Assembly (NCBI RefSeq): GCF_032999765.1
Contig: NZ_CP136051.1
Span: forward strand, 4,254,417 to 4,318,416
Direction of reading: 5' to 3'
DNA: 64,000 nucleotides
Source: Imperialibacter roseus
GTDB lineage: Bacteria; Bacteroidota; Bacteroidia; Cytophagales; Cyclobacteriaceae
Part shown: in pieces, positions 17,408-27,266 of the stretch
Layout of the letters: every line of letters starts with the position of its first letter
How positions within the stretch are numbered: the stretch's first letter is position 1
Program-made: the position numbers and the translations under genes
Notes under the pieces: generated by a model
What the model saw: the letters and a program-made list of their open reading frames with translations, nothing else
Told to the model about the DNA's origin: nothing
Databases searched by the model: none

Positions 17408-18331
17408 TTGTTTCTGCATTTGCTCCTCAACCAGTCAACTTACAAAAAGCTCGGAGACACTCTATTGAAAAGCCTGAAATACATACCCGTACTTTTGTTG
17501 TCCCGCCTGCCCTTCTGGCTGGTTTATATACTGTCAGATATTTCCTTTTTTTTGCTTTACTACCTGGTTAGATACAGAACGACGACGGTAAGAAAAAACC
17601 TCACGGCTTCGTTCCCCGGAAAAGGCATTTCTGAAATCAAGTCTATTGAAAAAGCGTTTTACAGGCATTTTACCGACTTGATTTTTGAGTCTGGAAAGTT
17701 CATCTCGATAAGCGAGAAAGCTATCAAGCGACGATTTCAGGTACTGAACGCAGAGGTTTTCGAAGACTTTTTCAAACAAGGAAGAAGCCTGATTATGTAC
17801 ACCGCCCACTACGGAAACTGGGAGTGGCTCGCAGCCATACCATTGTCGCTGTCCCACAAGGTACTTACCTTCTACCAACCTCTAAAGTCAGCTTACTACG
17901 AAGCTCTAATGAAGGACGCCCGGGAAAGGTTTGGTGCGGTGGCAGTACCATCTAAAAAAGGGTACAAAACGGTGGTTGAGCTTGGCTCGCAGGGAGCGCT
18001 TTCGCTGACGTGTATTATCGGAGATCAGAGACCTAAGAAAAACAGCAGTCGTCATTGGATAAAGTTTCTCAATCAGGATACACCATTTTTGATAGGCGCC
18101 GACAGGATTGCCCGAAAAACCAACTACCCCGTTTTCTTTCCTTTGATAAAGAAAACTTCGAGAGGGCACTACACGCTTGAATTCGTAAAAGTTATTGAAA
18201 ACCCAAATGAAGCAACCGCCGAAGAAATAATAGAACGGTATGCTTCTATTCTTGAGGAAGCCATTATCGAAACGCCACATCTGTGGCTTTGGTCACATAA
18301 CAGGTGGAAGTTAAAAAGAGAAGATGGGTAG
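17408..18331 (+). CDS. LpxL/HtrB-like lipid A acyltransferase family protein
   Basis: This inner-membrane acyltransferase has an N-terminal hydrophobic anchor (IPVLLLSRLPFWLVYILSD, then FFLLYYLV), VRKNLTASFPGK, and the catalytic H-X4-E block in YTAHYGNWEWLA (about residue 137). CIIGDQRPKK, the DxR-type block III, and WLWSHNRWK at the C-terminus are also family marks. It should add a secondary acyl chain to lipid A or a related lipid. There is no in-frame ATG at the start: the first start codon after a stop is TTG at 17408, and TTG at 17465 would give the more usual N-terminus. The gene is alone and convergent with bioB. Confidence 0.88.
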   Translation: MFLHLLLNQSTYKKLGDTLLKSLKYIPVLLLSRLPFWLVYILSDISFFLLYYLVRYRTTTVRKNLTASFPGKGISEIKSIEKAFYRHFTDLIFESGKFISISEKAIKRRFQVLNAEVFEDFFKQGRSLIMYTAHYGNWEWLAAIPLSLSHKVLTFYQPLKSAYYEALMKDARERFGAVAVPSKKGYKTVVELGSQGALSLTCIIGDQRPKKNSSRHWIKFLNQDTPFLIGADRIARKTNYPVFFPLIKKTSRGHYTLEFVKVIENPNEATAEEIIERYASILEEAIIETPHLWLWSHNRWKLKREDG

Positions 18332-18374
18332 CAGGAAAATCAATGTGTTGCTGCTACCCGGTAGCGGCTGCTAC
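18326..18374. terminator. Overlapping hairpins between lpxL-like gene and bioB ends
   Basis: GGGTAGCAG (18326-18334) pairs with CTGCTACCC (18351-18359), and GTAGC-GGCT-GCTAC (18361-18374) forms a second stem. They span both convergent stop codons. Neither has a clear T-run, so termination is only a guess. Confidence 0.35.
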
Positions 18375-19360
18375 GCCATTGAATATTTCTCTGCAGCGGC
18401 CCCTTTGAAAGACGCTCTGGGCTTCAGGTTAAGCACCTGAAACATCTGCTTGTCTGCGTCCACTTCCGGATTGGGAGTAGTAAGTAGCTTATCTCCTGCG
18501 AAGATAGAGTTAGCCCCAGCAAGGAAGCAAAGCGCTTGTTCCTCCATGGTCATGTTCACCCTGCCAGCTGAAAGCCTTACCATGGCCTTAGGCATAATGA
18601 TTCTTGCCGTGGCTATCATTCGGATCATGTCCCAAACAGGCACTCGCTCCTGGTCTTCCAAAGGTGTTCCCTCTACCGCCACCAGCGCATTTACAGGTAC
18701 ACTCTCAGGATGTTCCGGCAACGTCGACAATGTGTGGAGCATCCCCACCCTGTCGAGGTGAGATTCCCCCATACCTATGATGCCGCCTGAGCACACAGAA
18801 ATTTTTGCAGTCCGAACATTCTCCAATGTATCCAGCCTGTCCTTATAAGTTCTTGTAGTAATAATATCTTCGTAAGCTTCTTCGCTGGTGTCGAGATTGT
18901 GGTTGTAAGCATAAAGGCCCGCTTCCTTCAGCCGCTTCGCCTGCGACTCGGTGATCATACCTAGCGTGCAGCAAACTTCCATGCCCATTTGGTTCACACC
19001 TTTGACCATCTCGATCACTTTGTCAAAGTCTTTGTTATCTCTCACCTCTCTCCACGCAGCACCCATACAAAACCTGGTGCTTCCGTTCTCCTTGGCAGCT
19101 TTCGCATTAGAAAGCACCTCGTCAACTTCCATTAACTTCTGCACTTTCACATCAGTGTGGTACCGTGCAGCCTGCGGGCAATAAGAGCAATCTTCAGGGC
19201 ACCCTCCAGTCTTCACCGACAGCAAAGTACAGACCTGCACCTCCTGTGGGTCGCTATATTCTCTGTGGACGGTAGCCGCCCTGTAAATCAAGTCTAACAT
19301 GGGAGAATTGTAAATCTCCTCTATTTCTCCTCTTGTCCAGTCGTTTCTTAGTTCAGTCAT
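18371..19360 (-). CDS. bioB: Biotin synthase
   Basis: This radical SAM enzyme inserts sulfur into dethiobiotin, the last step of biotin synthesis. The 4Fe-4S-binding CxxxCxxC motif is [12 protein letters not shown] (about residues 52-63). The 2Fe-2S ligands and substrate residues are in [23 protein letters not shown] and the MVRLSAGR region near residue 265. The length of 329 is normal. No other bio gene is adjacent, so biotin genes are dispersed here. It ends tail to tail with the LpxL-like gene, separated by 39 nt with hairpins. Confidence 0.97.
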   Translation of the reverse strand: MTELRNDWTRGEIEEIYNSPMLDLIYRAATVHREYSDPQEVQVCTLLSVKTGGCPEDCSYCPQAARYHTDVKVQKLMEVDEVLSNAKAAKENGSTRFCMGAAWREVRDNKDFDKVIEMVKGVNQMGMEVCCTLGMITESQAKRLKEAGLYAYNHNLDTSEEAYEDIITTRTYKDRLDTLENVRTAKISVCSGGIIGMGESHLDRVGMLHTLSTLPEHPESVPVNALVAVEGTPLEDQERVPVWDMIRMIATARIIMPKAMVRLSAGRVNMTMEEQALCFLAGANSIFAGDKLLTTPNPEVDADKQMFQVLNLKPRASFKGAAAEKYSMA

Positions 19361-19381
19361 TCCCTGATAGCGTAGGTTCGG

Positions 19382-21136
19382 TTATTTAATTTCAAATGAA
19401 TAGGGCATGCGTGCCTGAATGCCCTCATAGTGCTGCAAATCTCTAATTTCTTTCACATAAGGGGCAAGCATACCGTAGTTATTTTTGATAGACCTGGCTT
19501 CCAATTCGTCAGAAGCACTTGAGAACATCTCCTCAAAGAAGTTTTTCTGCTTAGGGTAAAAACTTAGCAGGTAATCGTCGCCCAGCTCAGCCTTGTCAGC
19601 AGCAATTTTGACTGCGTCGTCAAAACTTCCCAGCAGGTCAACCAGGCCAAGCTCATGGGCCTGAATGCCCGTCCAAACTCTTCCACCGGCTAACTCCTTC
19701 AGCTTTTCTATCGGTAAGTGTCTCGCTTCTGCCGCCTTCGAGGTAAAGGTTTCATAGCCTTCGTTCACACCGTCCTGGATAATTTGTTTCTCAAAATCAC
19801 TCAAAGACCTTGTCACAGTCATTATATCTGAATATTCGCCTGTTTTTACCACATCGAAAGTAATACCCAGCTTGTTTTCAAGAAACTTCTCCATGTTGAA
19901 CATCATGCCGAAAATGCCTATCGAACCAGTGATAGTATTGGGCTGAGCCACGATGGTGTCGCACGGCATGGAAAGATAGTAACCACCTGATGCTGCATAA
20001 TCGCCCATGGAGGCAATGATAGGTTTCTTTTCTTTGGTAAGCATTATTTCCCTCCAAATAATATCGGAACCGGTAAGGCTTCCTCCAGGAGAATTAATGC
20101 GCAACACCACGGCCTTTATTCTATCGCTTTCCCGGGCGTTTCTTATTTCCCGGGCAAATTTCTCGGCTCCAATTTGGCCATCTTCACCCTCTCCCATCAA
20201 AATCTCACCTTCGGCCACAATTACTGCAATCCTGTTCTTGGAAATTTCTTCCGGCGAAATTGACTTTTTATACTTCTTCCATGAAATGAATGTAATATCA
20301 GCGCTCTCCTCTATTCCAAGTTTTATCTTGAGCAGGGTCTTCATTTCATCTTCGTAAGCTACTTTGGTGGCCAGGCCGTAGTCAACAGCATCAGCCACTC
20401 GCCGCACCTTCATTTGCGACGAAATTTCTTTCAGTTTCTCAGCGGGGATGTTTCTTGCTTCGGCAATATCTGCAAGAAAAGTATCGTGAGCGGAGTTTAA
20501 AAAGGAGTTGATCTGAAGTTCGTTTTCAGGGCTCATGTCCTTGCGAATAAAAGGCTCGATGGCCGACTTGAACTCCCCTACCCTAAACACCAGCGGCTCA
20601 ATTTCCAGCTTGTCAAGTGTTCCCTTAAAAAACGAAATATTGGCGCTGAAACCATTAAATTCAAGTGACCCCTGCGGGTTAACGTAGAGCTCGTCAGCCA
20701 CTGACCCGATATAGTAGTCGCCTTCTGAAATGTAGTTTCCGTATGAGTAGATAAACTTTCCCGATGATTTGAAATCCAAAAGGGCATCTCTGACCTCTTT
20801 CAGACTGGCAAAGCCTCCCGACAGGTAGCCATGCTCAATGTATATGCCTTTAATTTTATCGTCTGTTTTTGCACTCTTTATGACTTTCAACAGATCAAGC
20901 ACGCCGATGTAACTGGGGCCACTATTGGGGAAAAATTCCTGTAGCGGATCTTCGGGAGTGCGTTCACTTAAAATACCACCTAAAGGCAGGTAGAGCACTG
21001 AATTATCTTTCACTTCAACTACTTCATCGGAGCTACTTGACACCGCACCTATAATACCCATGATGACCAAAATACCCAGAAAACTGAAGATAAAAAGGCC
21101 AAGGATAGTGGCTAACAAATTTCGAAGAAAGGCCAT
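19382..21136 (-). CDS. sppA: Signal peptide peptidase SppA, long (67K) type
   Basis: This membrane-anchored serine protease removes leftover signal peptides. It has an N-terminal membrane helix (ATILGLFIFSFLGILVIM) and two tandem ClpP-like halves. The general-base lysine lies in FRVGEFKSAIEP in the first half, and the nucleophile serine in GDYAASGGYYLS (second half, after SPGGSLTGSDIIW). PNTITGSIGIFG completes the active-site region. The frame is open to 21187, but the ATG at 21136 gives the normal N-terminus directly before the membrane helix. It is divergent from folK with about 86 nt between. Confidence 0.93.
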   Translation of the reverse strand: MAFLRNLLATILGLFIFSFLGILVIMGIIGAVSSSSDEVVEVKDNSVLYLPLGGILSERTPEDPLQEFFPNSGPSYIGVLDLLKVIKSAKTDDKIKGIYIEHGYLSGGFASLKEVRDALLDFKSSGKFIYSYGNYISEGDYYIGSVADELYVNPQGSLEFNGFSANISFFKGTLDKLEIEPLVFRVGEFKSAIEPFIRKDMSPENELQINSFLNSAHDTFLADIAEARNIPAEKLKEISSQMKVRRVADAVDYGLATKVAYEDEMKTLLKIKLGIEESADITFISWKKYKKSISPEEISKNRIAVIVAEGEILMGEGEDGQIGAEKFAREIRNARESDRIKAVVLRINSPGGSLTGSDIIWREIMLTKEKKPIIASMGDYAASGGYYLSMPCDTIVAQPNTITGSIGIFGMMFNMEKFLENKLGITFDVVKTGEYSDIMTVTRSLSDFEKQIIQDGVNEGYETFTSKAAEARHLPIEKLKELAGGRVWTGIQAHELGLVDLLGSFDDAVKIAADKAELGDDYLLSFYPKQKNFFEEMFSSASDELEARSIKNNYGMLAPYVKEIRDLQHYEGIQARMPYSFEIK

Positions 21137-21222
21137 TGGGACAGTTTTTGATTTATTTTTGTTCTTTGCAAATCTAACAAGATTCACCTAAGTTAAGAGC
21201 ACCGCTAAAATTATTCACCTCC

Positions 21223-21720
21223 ATGGGCATTTTCCTTTTACTTGGTTCCAACCAGGGCGATCGTTTGGCTACCCTTTTGGAGGCAGGCCGAATGATAAAC
21301 GAGCGAATAGGGCAGATGGTTCGAAGTTCGTCGATTTACGCTACCCAGGCGTGGGGCCAGACTGAGCAGGCCGATTTTCTTAACCAGGTGATTGAGATTG
21401 AAAGTAGCTTACGGGCTGAGGAGGTCTTGCATCAAGCGCTGGAAATTGAAAAGCACCTGGGGCGACAGCGGATAGAAAAATGGGGGCCAAGGGTCATCGA
21501 TATCGATATTTTGTACGTTGGCAATGAAGTTATCAAAACAGATAACCTGGTTGTGCCTCACCCCCAAATTCCCTTCAGGAGGTTTACGCTTGCGCCATTG
21601 ACCGAGATTGCGCCGGAATTTATTCACCCAACTTTAGGTAAAAATCAAGCACAACTACTCAGTGAATGTGCCGACCCATTGGAGGTAACAAAGTTATCAG
21701 ACGCCACCGCCGCCACATAA
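21223..21720 (+). CDS. folK: 6-hydroxymethyl-7,8-dihydropterin pyrophosphokinase
   Basis: This folate-pathway enzyme transfers pyrophosphate from ATP to 6-hydroxymethyl-7,8-dihydropterin. The sequence has LLLGSNQGDR at the start, SSIYATQAWGQTEQADFLN, GRQRIEKWGPRVIDIDILY (ATP and metal-binding aspartates) and VPHPQIPFRRFTLAPL, all standard HPPK motifs. The length is 165. It is monocistronic or followed by the TauE-like gene 54 nt later. It is divergent from sppA, a pairing found in other Bacteroidota as well (from memory). Confidence 0.95.
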   Translation: MGIFLLLGSNQGDRLATLLEAGRMINERIGQMVRSSSIYATQAWGQTEQADFLNQVIEIESSLRAEEVLHQALEIEKHLGRQRIEKWGPRVIDIDILYVGNEVIKTDNLVVPHPQIPFRRFTLAPLTEIAPEFIHPTLGKNQAQLLSECADPLEVTKLSDATAAT

Positions 21721-21774
21721 ATTAAATATCCTCTGATGCATTTTTCTTCTAACTTCGGCAGCTAACGAAGACGC

Positions 21775-22527
21775 ATGGAATATTACGAATATTTGCTCAT
21801 TGTGGCAGTCGGGTTTATTGCTGGCTTTGTCAACACCGTGGCGGGCGGAGGATCATTGCTGTCATTGCCAGTTTTGATTTTCCTTGGGCTGCCACCTTCG
21901 GTTGCCAATGCTACCAATCGGGTAGCCATCATGGGGCAAAACATCTTTTCGGTAGCCGGCTTTCAGAGCAAGGGCGTGTCGGCCCGGCCCTATTCCTGGT
22001 GGTTGGCAGGCTCATCTCTGATAGGTGGTGCCATTGGTGCGTGGTTCGCCGTAGAGATTGATGCCGATCTTTTTAACCGCATCCTGGCCATCATCATGGT
22101 GCTCGTGGTGCTATCGATCATTTTCGACTCTGTTTTCAAAAAGAAGTCGAATGGGGAAAAGCTGGATTTCATGCATCAATTATGGGGAGTCATCGCTTTC
22201 TTTTTCATTGGCATCTACGGGGGGTTCATTCAGGCTGGCGTTGGTTTTCTTACCATCGCCGCACTCACTCACATCAACGGATTTTCGTTGGTTAAAGCCA
22301 ACTTCGTGAAAGTATTTGCTGCATTGATCTATACCGGATCGGCACTATTGGTTTTCATCATCGAAGACAAGGTAAACTGGACACTGGGGCTCGTACTGGC
22401 AGTTGGCAACAGTGCTGGTGGATGGATTGCCAGCCGATGGTCAGTGGAGAAAGGCGACAAAGTGATTCGCATCTTCCTCGTGATTACCGTAATTGCATTG
22501 GCCATTAAACTTTGGTTTTTTACCTGA
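21775..22527 (+). CDS. TauE/SafE family sulfite/organosulfonate exporter-like permease
   Basis: This 250-residue inner-membrane protein has about eight hydrophobic helices arranged as two similar halves. The first half has VGFIAGFVNTVAGGGSLLSL with the glycine-rich signature of the family and NATNRVAIMGQN. The second has GGFIQAGVGFLTIAAL. TauE/SafE proteins move small anions such as sulfite, sulfoacetate or related compounds, but the substrate cannot be inferred. It is followed, after a 6-nt gap, by a PLP-dependent aminotransferase, so the two may be co-transcribed. Confidence 0.88.
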   Translation: MEYYEYLLIVAVGFIAGFVNTVAGGGSLLSLPVLIFLGLPPSVANATNRVAIMGQNIFSVAGFQSKGVSARPYSWWLAGSSLIGGAIGAWFAVEIDADLFNRILAIIMVLVVLSIIFDSVFKKKSNGEKLDFMHQLWGVIAFFFIGIYGGFIQAGVGFLTIAALTHINGFSLVKANFVKVFAALIYTGSALLVFIIEDKVNWTLGLVLAVGNSAGGWIASRWSVEKGDKVIRIFLVITVIALAIKLWFFT

Positions 22528-22532
22528 AAGAA

Positions 22533-23639
22533 ATGATCGCAGACAAAAAAGGCATTCGCTCTCAATATCCCCTTCTTCACAACTGCACCTACCTGAATAC
22601 GGCTAATGCCGGTGCCATGAGTCAGGCAACGCTCCAAAAGGGAACCGACTACCTTACAGAATTCGCACAGTATGCCAGCCAAAAGCTTCCGCTGTGGATG
22701 GGTGAGATGGAAGAAACAAGGAAACTGTTTGCGGAACTTCTGAATGCCTCAAGCGAAGAAATAGGCCTTACGTGGGATACGTCGTACGGTATTTCCTGGG
22801 TGCAGCAAATGCTGCCACCTGATCTGGAACTGGTTTTAGTGAAGCACGATTTTCCTTCGGTGACGCTACCATGGATTCACCACAACCGGAAAATTCACTG
22901 GATTGACTGGGACATGAAAAGCCACATTGATTTGAAAGCCATTGAAAAAGCGCTTTCTGGCAAGCCCAAGGTACTGGTGATCAGCCATGTGCAATACACT
23001 AACGGCTACCGGGTCGACCTTGAGGCAATATCGGCCATATGCCAAAAACATGGAGCATTCCTTATCGTGGATGCCATACAAAGCCTGGGTGTGATCCCTA
23101 TCGATTTGCAGAAAATACACATCGACGTACTGGCGGCGAGTTCCTACAAGTGGCTTACCTCTGGCTATGGAGCTGGCATGATCTACATTAACAAGAACTC
23201 GACAAAAAGGCTACAGCAGGGAGCACTTGGCCCGGGGAGTATGACCGATTTCCTAAAGGATCCGATCCCGGCTGAAAACCTCAAACACCCGCCGCAAAGC
23301 CTCGAAGCCGGGCACCCCAAGCCACTTCTGATACTGATGCAGGGCCAGGCATTGAAAGAACTGAAAGCCATCGGGTGGCAAAACATCTACGAAGAACTGA
23401 AAGTGCTTTCTGCAAAGCTGCACTCCGCTATTACTGAGGGTGGCTTTACTCCCATGGCCCCCAGGGACGAGAAAAGCTGGTCAGGCATTGTGTCGTTCGA
23501 ATGCGACAAGTCACTGCATCAAAAGCTGACTGATGAAAAAATCATCACTACCTACAGGCCAAATTACCTGCGAGCGGCGGTGCATTTTTACAATGAAGAG
23601 GGGGAGATTGACAAATTTAGAAAGGTCTTGCCTACATAA
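22533..23639 (+). CDS. Class V aminotransferase-fold PLP enzyme
   Basis: This 369-residue PLP enzyme is of the cysteine desulfurase/isopenicillin N epimerase-like group. The N-terminus reads IRSQYPLLHNCTYLNTANAG; the cofactor aspartate is in LIVDAIQSLG and the Schiff-base lysine in AASSYKWLTSGYGAG. The substrate is unknown; members include desulfurases, epimerases and kynureninase-like lyases. A longer frame opens with TTG at 22512 and overlaps the permease, but the ATG at 22533 gives the usual start and leaves a 5-nt gap. It should be soluble and cytosolic. Confidence 0.87.
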   Translation: MIADKKGIRSQYPLLHNCTYLNTANAGAMSQATLQKGTDYLTEFAQYASQKLPLWMGEMEETRKLFAELLNASSEEIGLTWDTSYGISWVQQMLPPDLELVLVKHDFPSVTLPWIHHNRKIHWIDWDMKSHIDLKAIEKALSGKPKVLVISHVQYTNGYRVDLEAISAICQKHGAFLIVDAIQSLGVIPIDLQKIHIDVLAASSYKWLTSGYGAGMIYINKNSTKRLQQGALGPGSMTDFLKDPIPAENLKHPPQSLEAGHPKPLLILMQGQALKELKAIGWQNIYEELKVLSAKLHSAITEGGFTPMAPRDEKSWSGIVSFECDKSLHQKLTDEKIITTYRPNYLRAAVHFYNEEGEIDKFRKVLPT

Positions 23640-23651
23640 ACTTTGAAGTAT

Positions 23652-23677
23652 CTTCGTGCCCTTCGTGTCTTTGTGGC
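23652..23677. repeat. Short degenerate tandem repeat (YTTYGTG-like units)
   Basis: Three units, CTTCGTGCC, CTTCGTGTC and TTTGTGGC, follow each other directly after the aminotransferase stop codon. Similar phrases recur in intergenic DNA of various bacteria (from memory). Function is unknown. Confidence 0.3.
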
Positions 23678-23692
23678 ATCCTTCTCGTTGGG

Positions 23693-24895
23693 CTATTTGT
23701 TTCTGAGACCTTGGTAGTAATCAATAAGCCCAGCACTGGTTTTGGGCCAATTGTACTTCTCAAGCACTGCGTCTTTACCATTCTCGCCCATTCTCATAGC
23801 TTGGGACGGGTCTTTGGAAATAGCAATTATCTGCCTGGCCAAATCCTCAGCATTCCCTCCCTCATGAACCAATCCGCACTGAGCTTCCTCAACCACCCTG
23901 ACTTGGGGTGGGCAATCACTTACTACGAGAGGTTTACCCATCGCCATGTACTGAAAAATCTTATTGGCGAATGTGGTGTCGTGGTGCAAATTGCGGTGGA
24001 TGGGTGACACACAAACCGAAGCGACACTTATGTAAGAGGGGAAAAGAGATACGTCCTGCCAGCCTTCAAAACTTACAAATTCTGAAACACCGAGTTCGCT
24101 GGCCCGATGCCGCAACTGCACATCTTCAGTGCTCTTGCCGACGACAATCAAATGTGCATTCTTAATTGTCTTCAAGACCAAAGGCAGCGCCTCAATAAGC
24201 TCCATGGTTCCACGCCTCAAGCCGGTATCGCCCACATATACAATGTTGAAAGTATCCTTAAAGCGAGCGGCAATCCCAGCGTCTATGAAATAGTTCAAAA
24301 AGATGTCCGGGTGAATCGTGTTGGGCACCACCACCACTTTTCCAGGCTCTATACCGGCAGAACGAACTGCTTCGTCCCGTGCTTCTTCTGTCACCAATAC
24401 CACCTTGTCGGCTTTTCTCAGAAGCTCGTTTTGTGCCTTTTCCCACCTGGATAAATTGATCAGGTATTTGCCCGGAAACTTCTTCAAATGAGGGTAAAAC
24501 TGCATAATCACCGGTCTGTTCTCGTGAAGGTCAAGAGTCAATGGAAGACCGAATTTTTCGTTTGCCTGAAAAGCAGCTCTCGCCAGCACCATGTCATGTA
24601 CATGCAACGCTTGTATGTTGTTCTTCTCAATGAAGTGAACAATCATCGGCTTCACTTTCCTATGAAAAAAAGGAAAATCATAGGCCAGCGCCGAAGACTT
24701 ATATATCCATTTACCTGCTGCGTATCTTTTGACCCTTATACCATTCCAAACCTCCTCGCCTGCTTCCTTTTTGTACGCTAACGAGAAAAGGAATACGTCG
24801 AAACCAGCTTCAATCAGACTTACCGCTTCATTCTCCACCCGGGAGTCGGGCGGAAAATCCTGATCGAGTAACATGCCTATTCTGAGTGGGGCCAT
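23693..24895 (-). CDS. GT4-like glycosyltransferase
   Basis: This roughly 400-residue cytosolic glycosyltransferase has the GT-B fold. The N-terminal domain starts RIGMLLDQDFPPDSRVENEA, and HVHDMVLARAA and LDLHENRP follow. The C-terminal nucleotide-sugar half has VVVPNTIHP, NIVYVGDTGLRRG, FEGWQDVSLFPSY and ATFANKIFQYMAMGKPLVVS, the GT4 donor-binding region with its acidic/lysine positions. It probably adds a sugar to a surface polysaccharide or glycolipid. The frame extends to 24979, but the ATG at 24895 matches family starts and avoids overlap with the divergent gene. It is divergent from a methyltransferase-like gene and a flippase gene. Confidence 0.87.
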   Translation of the reverse strand: MAPLRIGMLLDQDFPPDSRVENEAVSLIEAGFDVFLFSLAYKKEAGEEVWNGIRVKRYAAGKWIYKSSALAYDFPFFHRKVKPMIVHFIEKNNIQALHVHDMVLARAAFQANEKFGLPLTLDLHENRPVIMQFYPHLKKFPGKYLINLSRWEKAQNELLRKADKVVLVTEEARDEAVRSAGIEPGKVVVVPNTIHPDIFLNYFIDAGIAARFKDTFNIVYVGDTGLRRGTMELIEALPLVLKTIKNAHLIVVGKSTEDVQLRHRASELGVSEFVSFEGWQDVSLFPSYISVASVCVSPIHRNLHHDTTFANKIFQYMAMGKPLVVSDCPPQVRVVEEAQCGLVHEGGNAEDLARQIIAISKDPSQAMRMGENGKDAVLEKYNWPKTSAGLIDYYQGLRNK

Positions 24896-24945
24896 TCCGG
24901 TTTGTTCTGGATAATTTGATAACTTCGAGCCGCAAAATACAAACA

Positions 24946-25668
24946 ATGCAAACATCGCAAGCCAGGTACGAGCAGGCAAAAGAACTTGCAGCCAATTTTT
25001 TCTTCGTCAAGCGGAACATCAAGGTGCCTGCAGAAGCGGCCAAAGGTGCCAACTTCACCTACTTGTCTTACAGAATCCTTCGACCGGTACTCAAGACCTA
25101 CTACTGGACTTTTAAGCAGTTCAACCGCATGACAGCCTGGACATCTCCAGCTTCCATTGTCATTTTCAGGGAGTTGCTGACCAAAGACATGAAAGGTGTT
25201 GAATTTGGCAGTGGGAAAAGCACGGCTTTTTTTGCGCAGCACCTCGGTCAACTCACTAGTATTGAACACCACAAAGGCTGGTATGAGAAAGTGCAAGCCT
25301 GGATGAAAGAGAGAAATATCAACAACGTGGATTACAGGCTGGTAGAGCCTGATGGAAAAGAAAAGCCATTTCCGGCATCAATGATGAGTTACTTTCCCGA
25401 AGGGCTAAAGACGAAAAAAGGATTCGTCAACTACGTAAGCGAGCTGCTTACTTTCGACGATAATTCGATTGACTTCCTGCTTGTTGACGGTCGTGCCCGC
25501 ACCGAGTGCGCTCTGATTGGCATTCACAAACTGAAGTCGGGTGGCCTGTTAGTGCTGGACAATGCAGAAAGAGACTGGTACAAGCCAGTTTATAAGGCTG
25601 TAAAAGACTGGCCATGTGTTTTCACTACCACTGGCCTGACCGATACCGTTATCTGGTTTAAACCATAA
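24946..25668 (+). CDS. Class I SAM-dependent methyltransferase-like protein
   Basis: The 240-residue protein has a Rossmann-like methyltransferase core. Motif I is GVEFGSGKSTAFFAQ (about residues 85-100), followed by SIEHHKGWYEKV (motif II acidic strand end with E), IDFLLVDGRARTE (motif IV region) and SGGLLVLDNAERDWY. Its N-terminal 80 residues are basic and helical. It probably modifies a sugar or a lipid-linked intermediate, because the next gene 2 nt downstream is a polysaccharide flippase and a glycosyltransferase lies divergent. The ATG at 24946 is preferred to the in-frame start at 24886, which would overlap the divergent gene. Confidence 0.75.
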   Translation: MQTSQARYEQAKELAANFFFVKRNIKVPAEAAKGANFTYLSYRILRPVLKTYYWTFKQFNRMTAWTSPASIVIFRELLTKDMKGVEFGSGKSTAFFAQHLGQLTSIEHHKGWYEKVQAWMKERNINNVDYRLVEPDGKEKPFPASMMSYFPEGLKTKKGFVNYVSELLTFDDNSIDFLLVDGRARTECALIGIHKLKSGGLLVLDNAERDWYKPVYKAVKDWPCVFTTTGLTDTVIWFKP

Positions 25669-25670
25669 CC

Positions 25671-27155
25671 ATGGGCGTAGTCATCCGGCAGAGCTTTATC
25701 ACAACCGTGCTTACCTATGTGGGCGTGGTGATTGGCTATGTCAATGTGCTTATCCTTTTTCCAAAATTTCTGACACCTGAAGAAATTGGCCTGGTTCGGC
25801 TTATTCCAAGTGCCGCCTTTCTCCTGTTACCGCTGGCTCAGCTTGGCCTCGCCCAATGCACCGTTCGTTTCTATCCGGCGTTCGAAAAAAAGAAAAACGG
25901 CCCTGGCGAACTGCTGGCCTTTGGCTTCATTGGGGTAACGGTCGGCTACCTGATCACACTTGTACTTTACAATATCTTCAGGGAACCCATCACGGCCTAT
26001 TTTGCTAAGGAGTCTGGGTTGGTCAACAACTACCAGTGGGTAATTTTGGCTGTGCTGCTAGTTATGTCGTTTCAGGCTGTAGCCGAAGGATATTCCCGGG
26101 CGCTCTTAAAAATTGTGGCGGCCAACTTTGCCAAAGAAGTGCTTGTGAGGGTTGGGACAAGTATCACCGTGCTGCTCTATGCTGTGAATATCATCACTTT
26201 CCCTGTCATGGTTTACACCATGATTTTGGTCTACGGTGTATCGTTGCTTTACCTGCTCGGCTATCTTGCTTACCGCAAGCAGCTGTCACTCAAATTCTCT
26301 TTTTCTGCATTCGAAAGGCCACAACTGAAAGAAATGATGGTCTACAGCATGTATGCGTTGCTGGGTGCCGGCGGTTCTTTCATCATCTTGAATATTGATC
26401 AGATCATGATCAGCGGAATGATAGGCCTGAGCTGGAATGGCATCTATACCACTGCCTTTTACATCGCTGTGGTGATTGAAATGCCCCGCCGGGCACTGAC
26501 GCAGATAACGACACCCCTAATTTCCCGGGCTTTCGACAAGCACGACATGGTGGAGATAGACAGTTTGTACAAAAAGGTGTCCATCAACCAGATGATCGCT
26601 GGGTCATTGCTCTACATTGGCATTGCAGCCAACCTCAATTCCATCTTTGCGCTGGTACCCAACAACGAAGCCTTTATCCAGGGGGTTACCGTGGTGAACA
26701 TCATCGGTTTGGGCAAACTGCTGGACATGACCTTTAGCTTGAACGGGGAGATCATTGTGATGTCGAAATACTTCCGTTTCAACGTGCTTTCGCTGGTGAT
26801 ACTGGCAGTGCTTGCCGTCATGCTCAACCAGTGGCTCATCCCACTTTATGGCATCGACGGTGCCGCCTGGGCTTCCGCCATCTCTCTGTTTCTCTACAAC
26901 CTGGTGAAAATGATTTTTGTCTGGGTGAAAATTGGCGTGCAGCCTTTTACCTGGAAAAATGTGGGGATGCTGGTCATTTCTGGACTGGTGCTTTTGGCCG
27001 GCATTTATCTTCCTGCTTTTTCAAATGTATTTTTGGATATTCTCGTCCGGTCTACAATGATCACGTTCTTATTTGGCGGGGCCGTCCTTCTTTTTAGAAT
27101 TTCACCCGATGTGAATGAGTTGGTAAAGGTGGTTTGGGGTAGGTTTAGGCAGTAA
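25671..27155 (+). CDS. Wzx-like oligosaccharide flippase (MOP superfamily)
   Basis: This 494-residue inner-membrane protein has 12-14 predicted helices. The N-terminal helices include VLTYVGVVIGYVNVLILFPK and EEIGLVRLIPSAAFLLLPLA, typical of polysaccharide biosynthesis flippases; GIYTTAFYIAVVIEMPRRAL and LNGEIIVMSKYFR lie in the middle. It should flip undecaprenyl-linked or similar glycan units across the inner membrane. It begins 2 nt after the methyltransferase-like gene and is therefore in one operon with it. A second polysaccharide group (aminotransferase, glycosyltransferase) lies about 5-8 kb further on. Confidence 0.88.
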   Translation: MGVVIRQSFITTVLTYVGVVIGYVNVLILFPKFLTPEEIGLVRLIPSAAFLLLPLAQLGLAQCTVRFYPAFEKKKNGPGELLAFGFIGVTVGYLITLVLYNIFREPITAYFAKESGLVNNYQWVILAVLLVMSFQAVAEGYSRALLKIVAANFAKEVLVRVGTSITVLLYAVNIITFPVMVYTMILVYGVSLLYLLGYLAYRKQLSLKFSFSAFERPQLKEMMVYSMYALLGAGGSFIILNIDQIMISGMIGLSWNGIYTTAFYIAVVIEMPRRALTQITTPLISRAFDKHDMVEIDSLYKKVSINQMIAGSLLYIGIAANLNSIFALVPNNEAFIQGVTVVNIIGLGKLLDMTFSLNGEIIVMSKYFRFNVLSLVILAVLAVMLNQWLIPLYGIDGAAWASAISLFLYNLVKMIFVWVKIGVQPFTWKNVGMLVISGLVLLAGIYLPAFSNVFLDILVRSTMITFLFGGAVLLFRISPDVNELVKVVWGRFRQ

Positions 27156-27266
27156 CTCACAGTCAGAAAACGGATATAGCAAAAGAAGAATCCGTGGTTT
27201 GAAAAAGAGCTAACCCCAGAACCAGGAAATTACGTTTACCAACTACTGACTTAACTATCAGAGAAA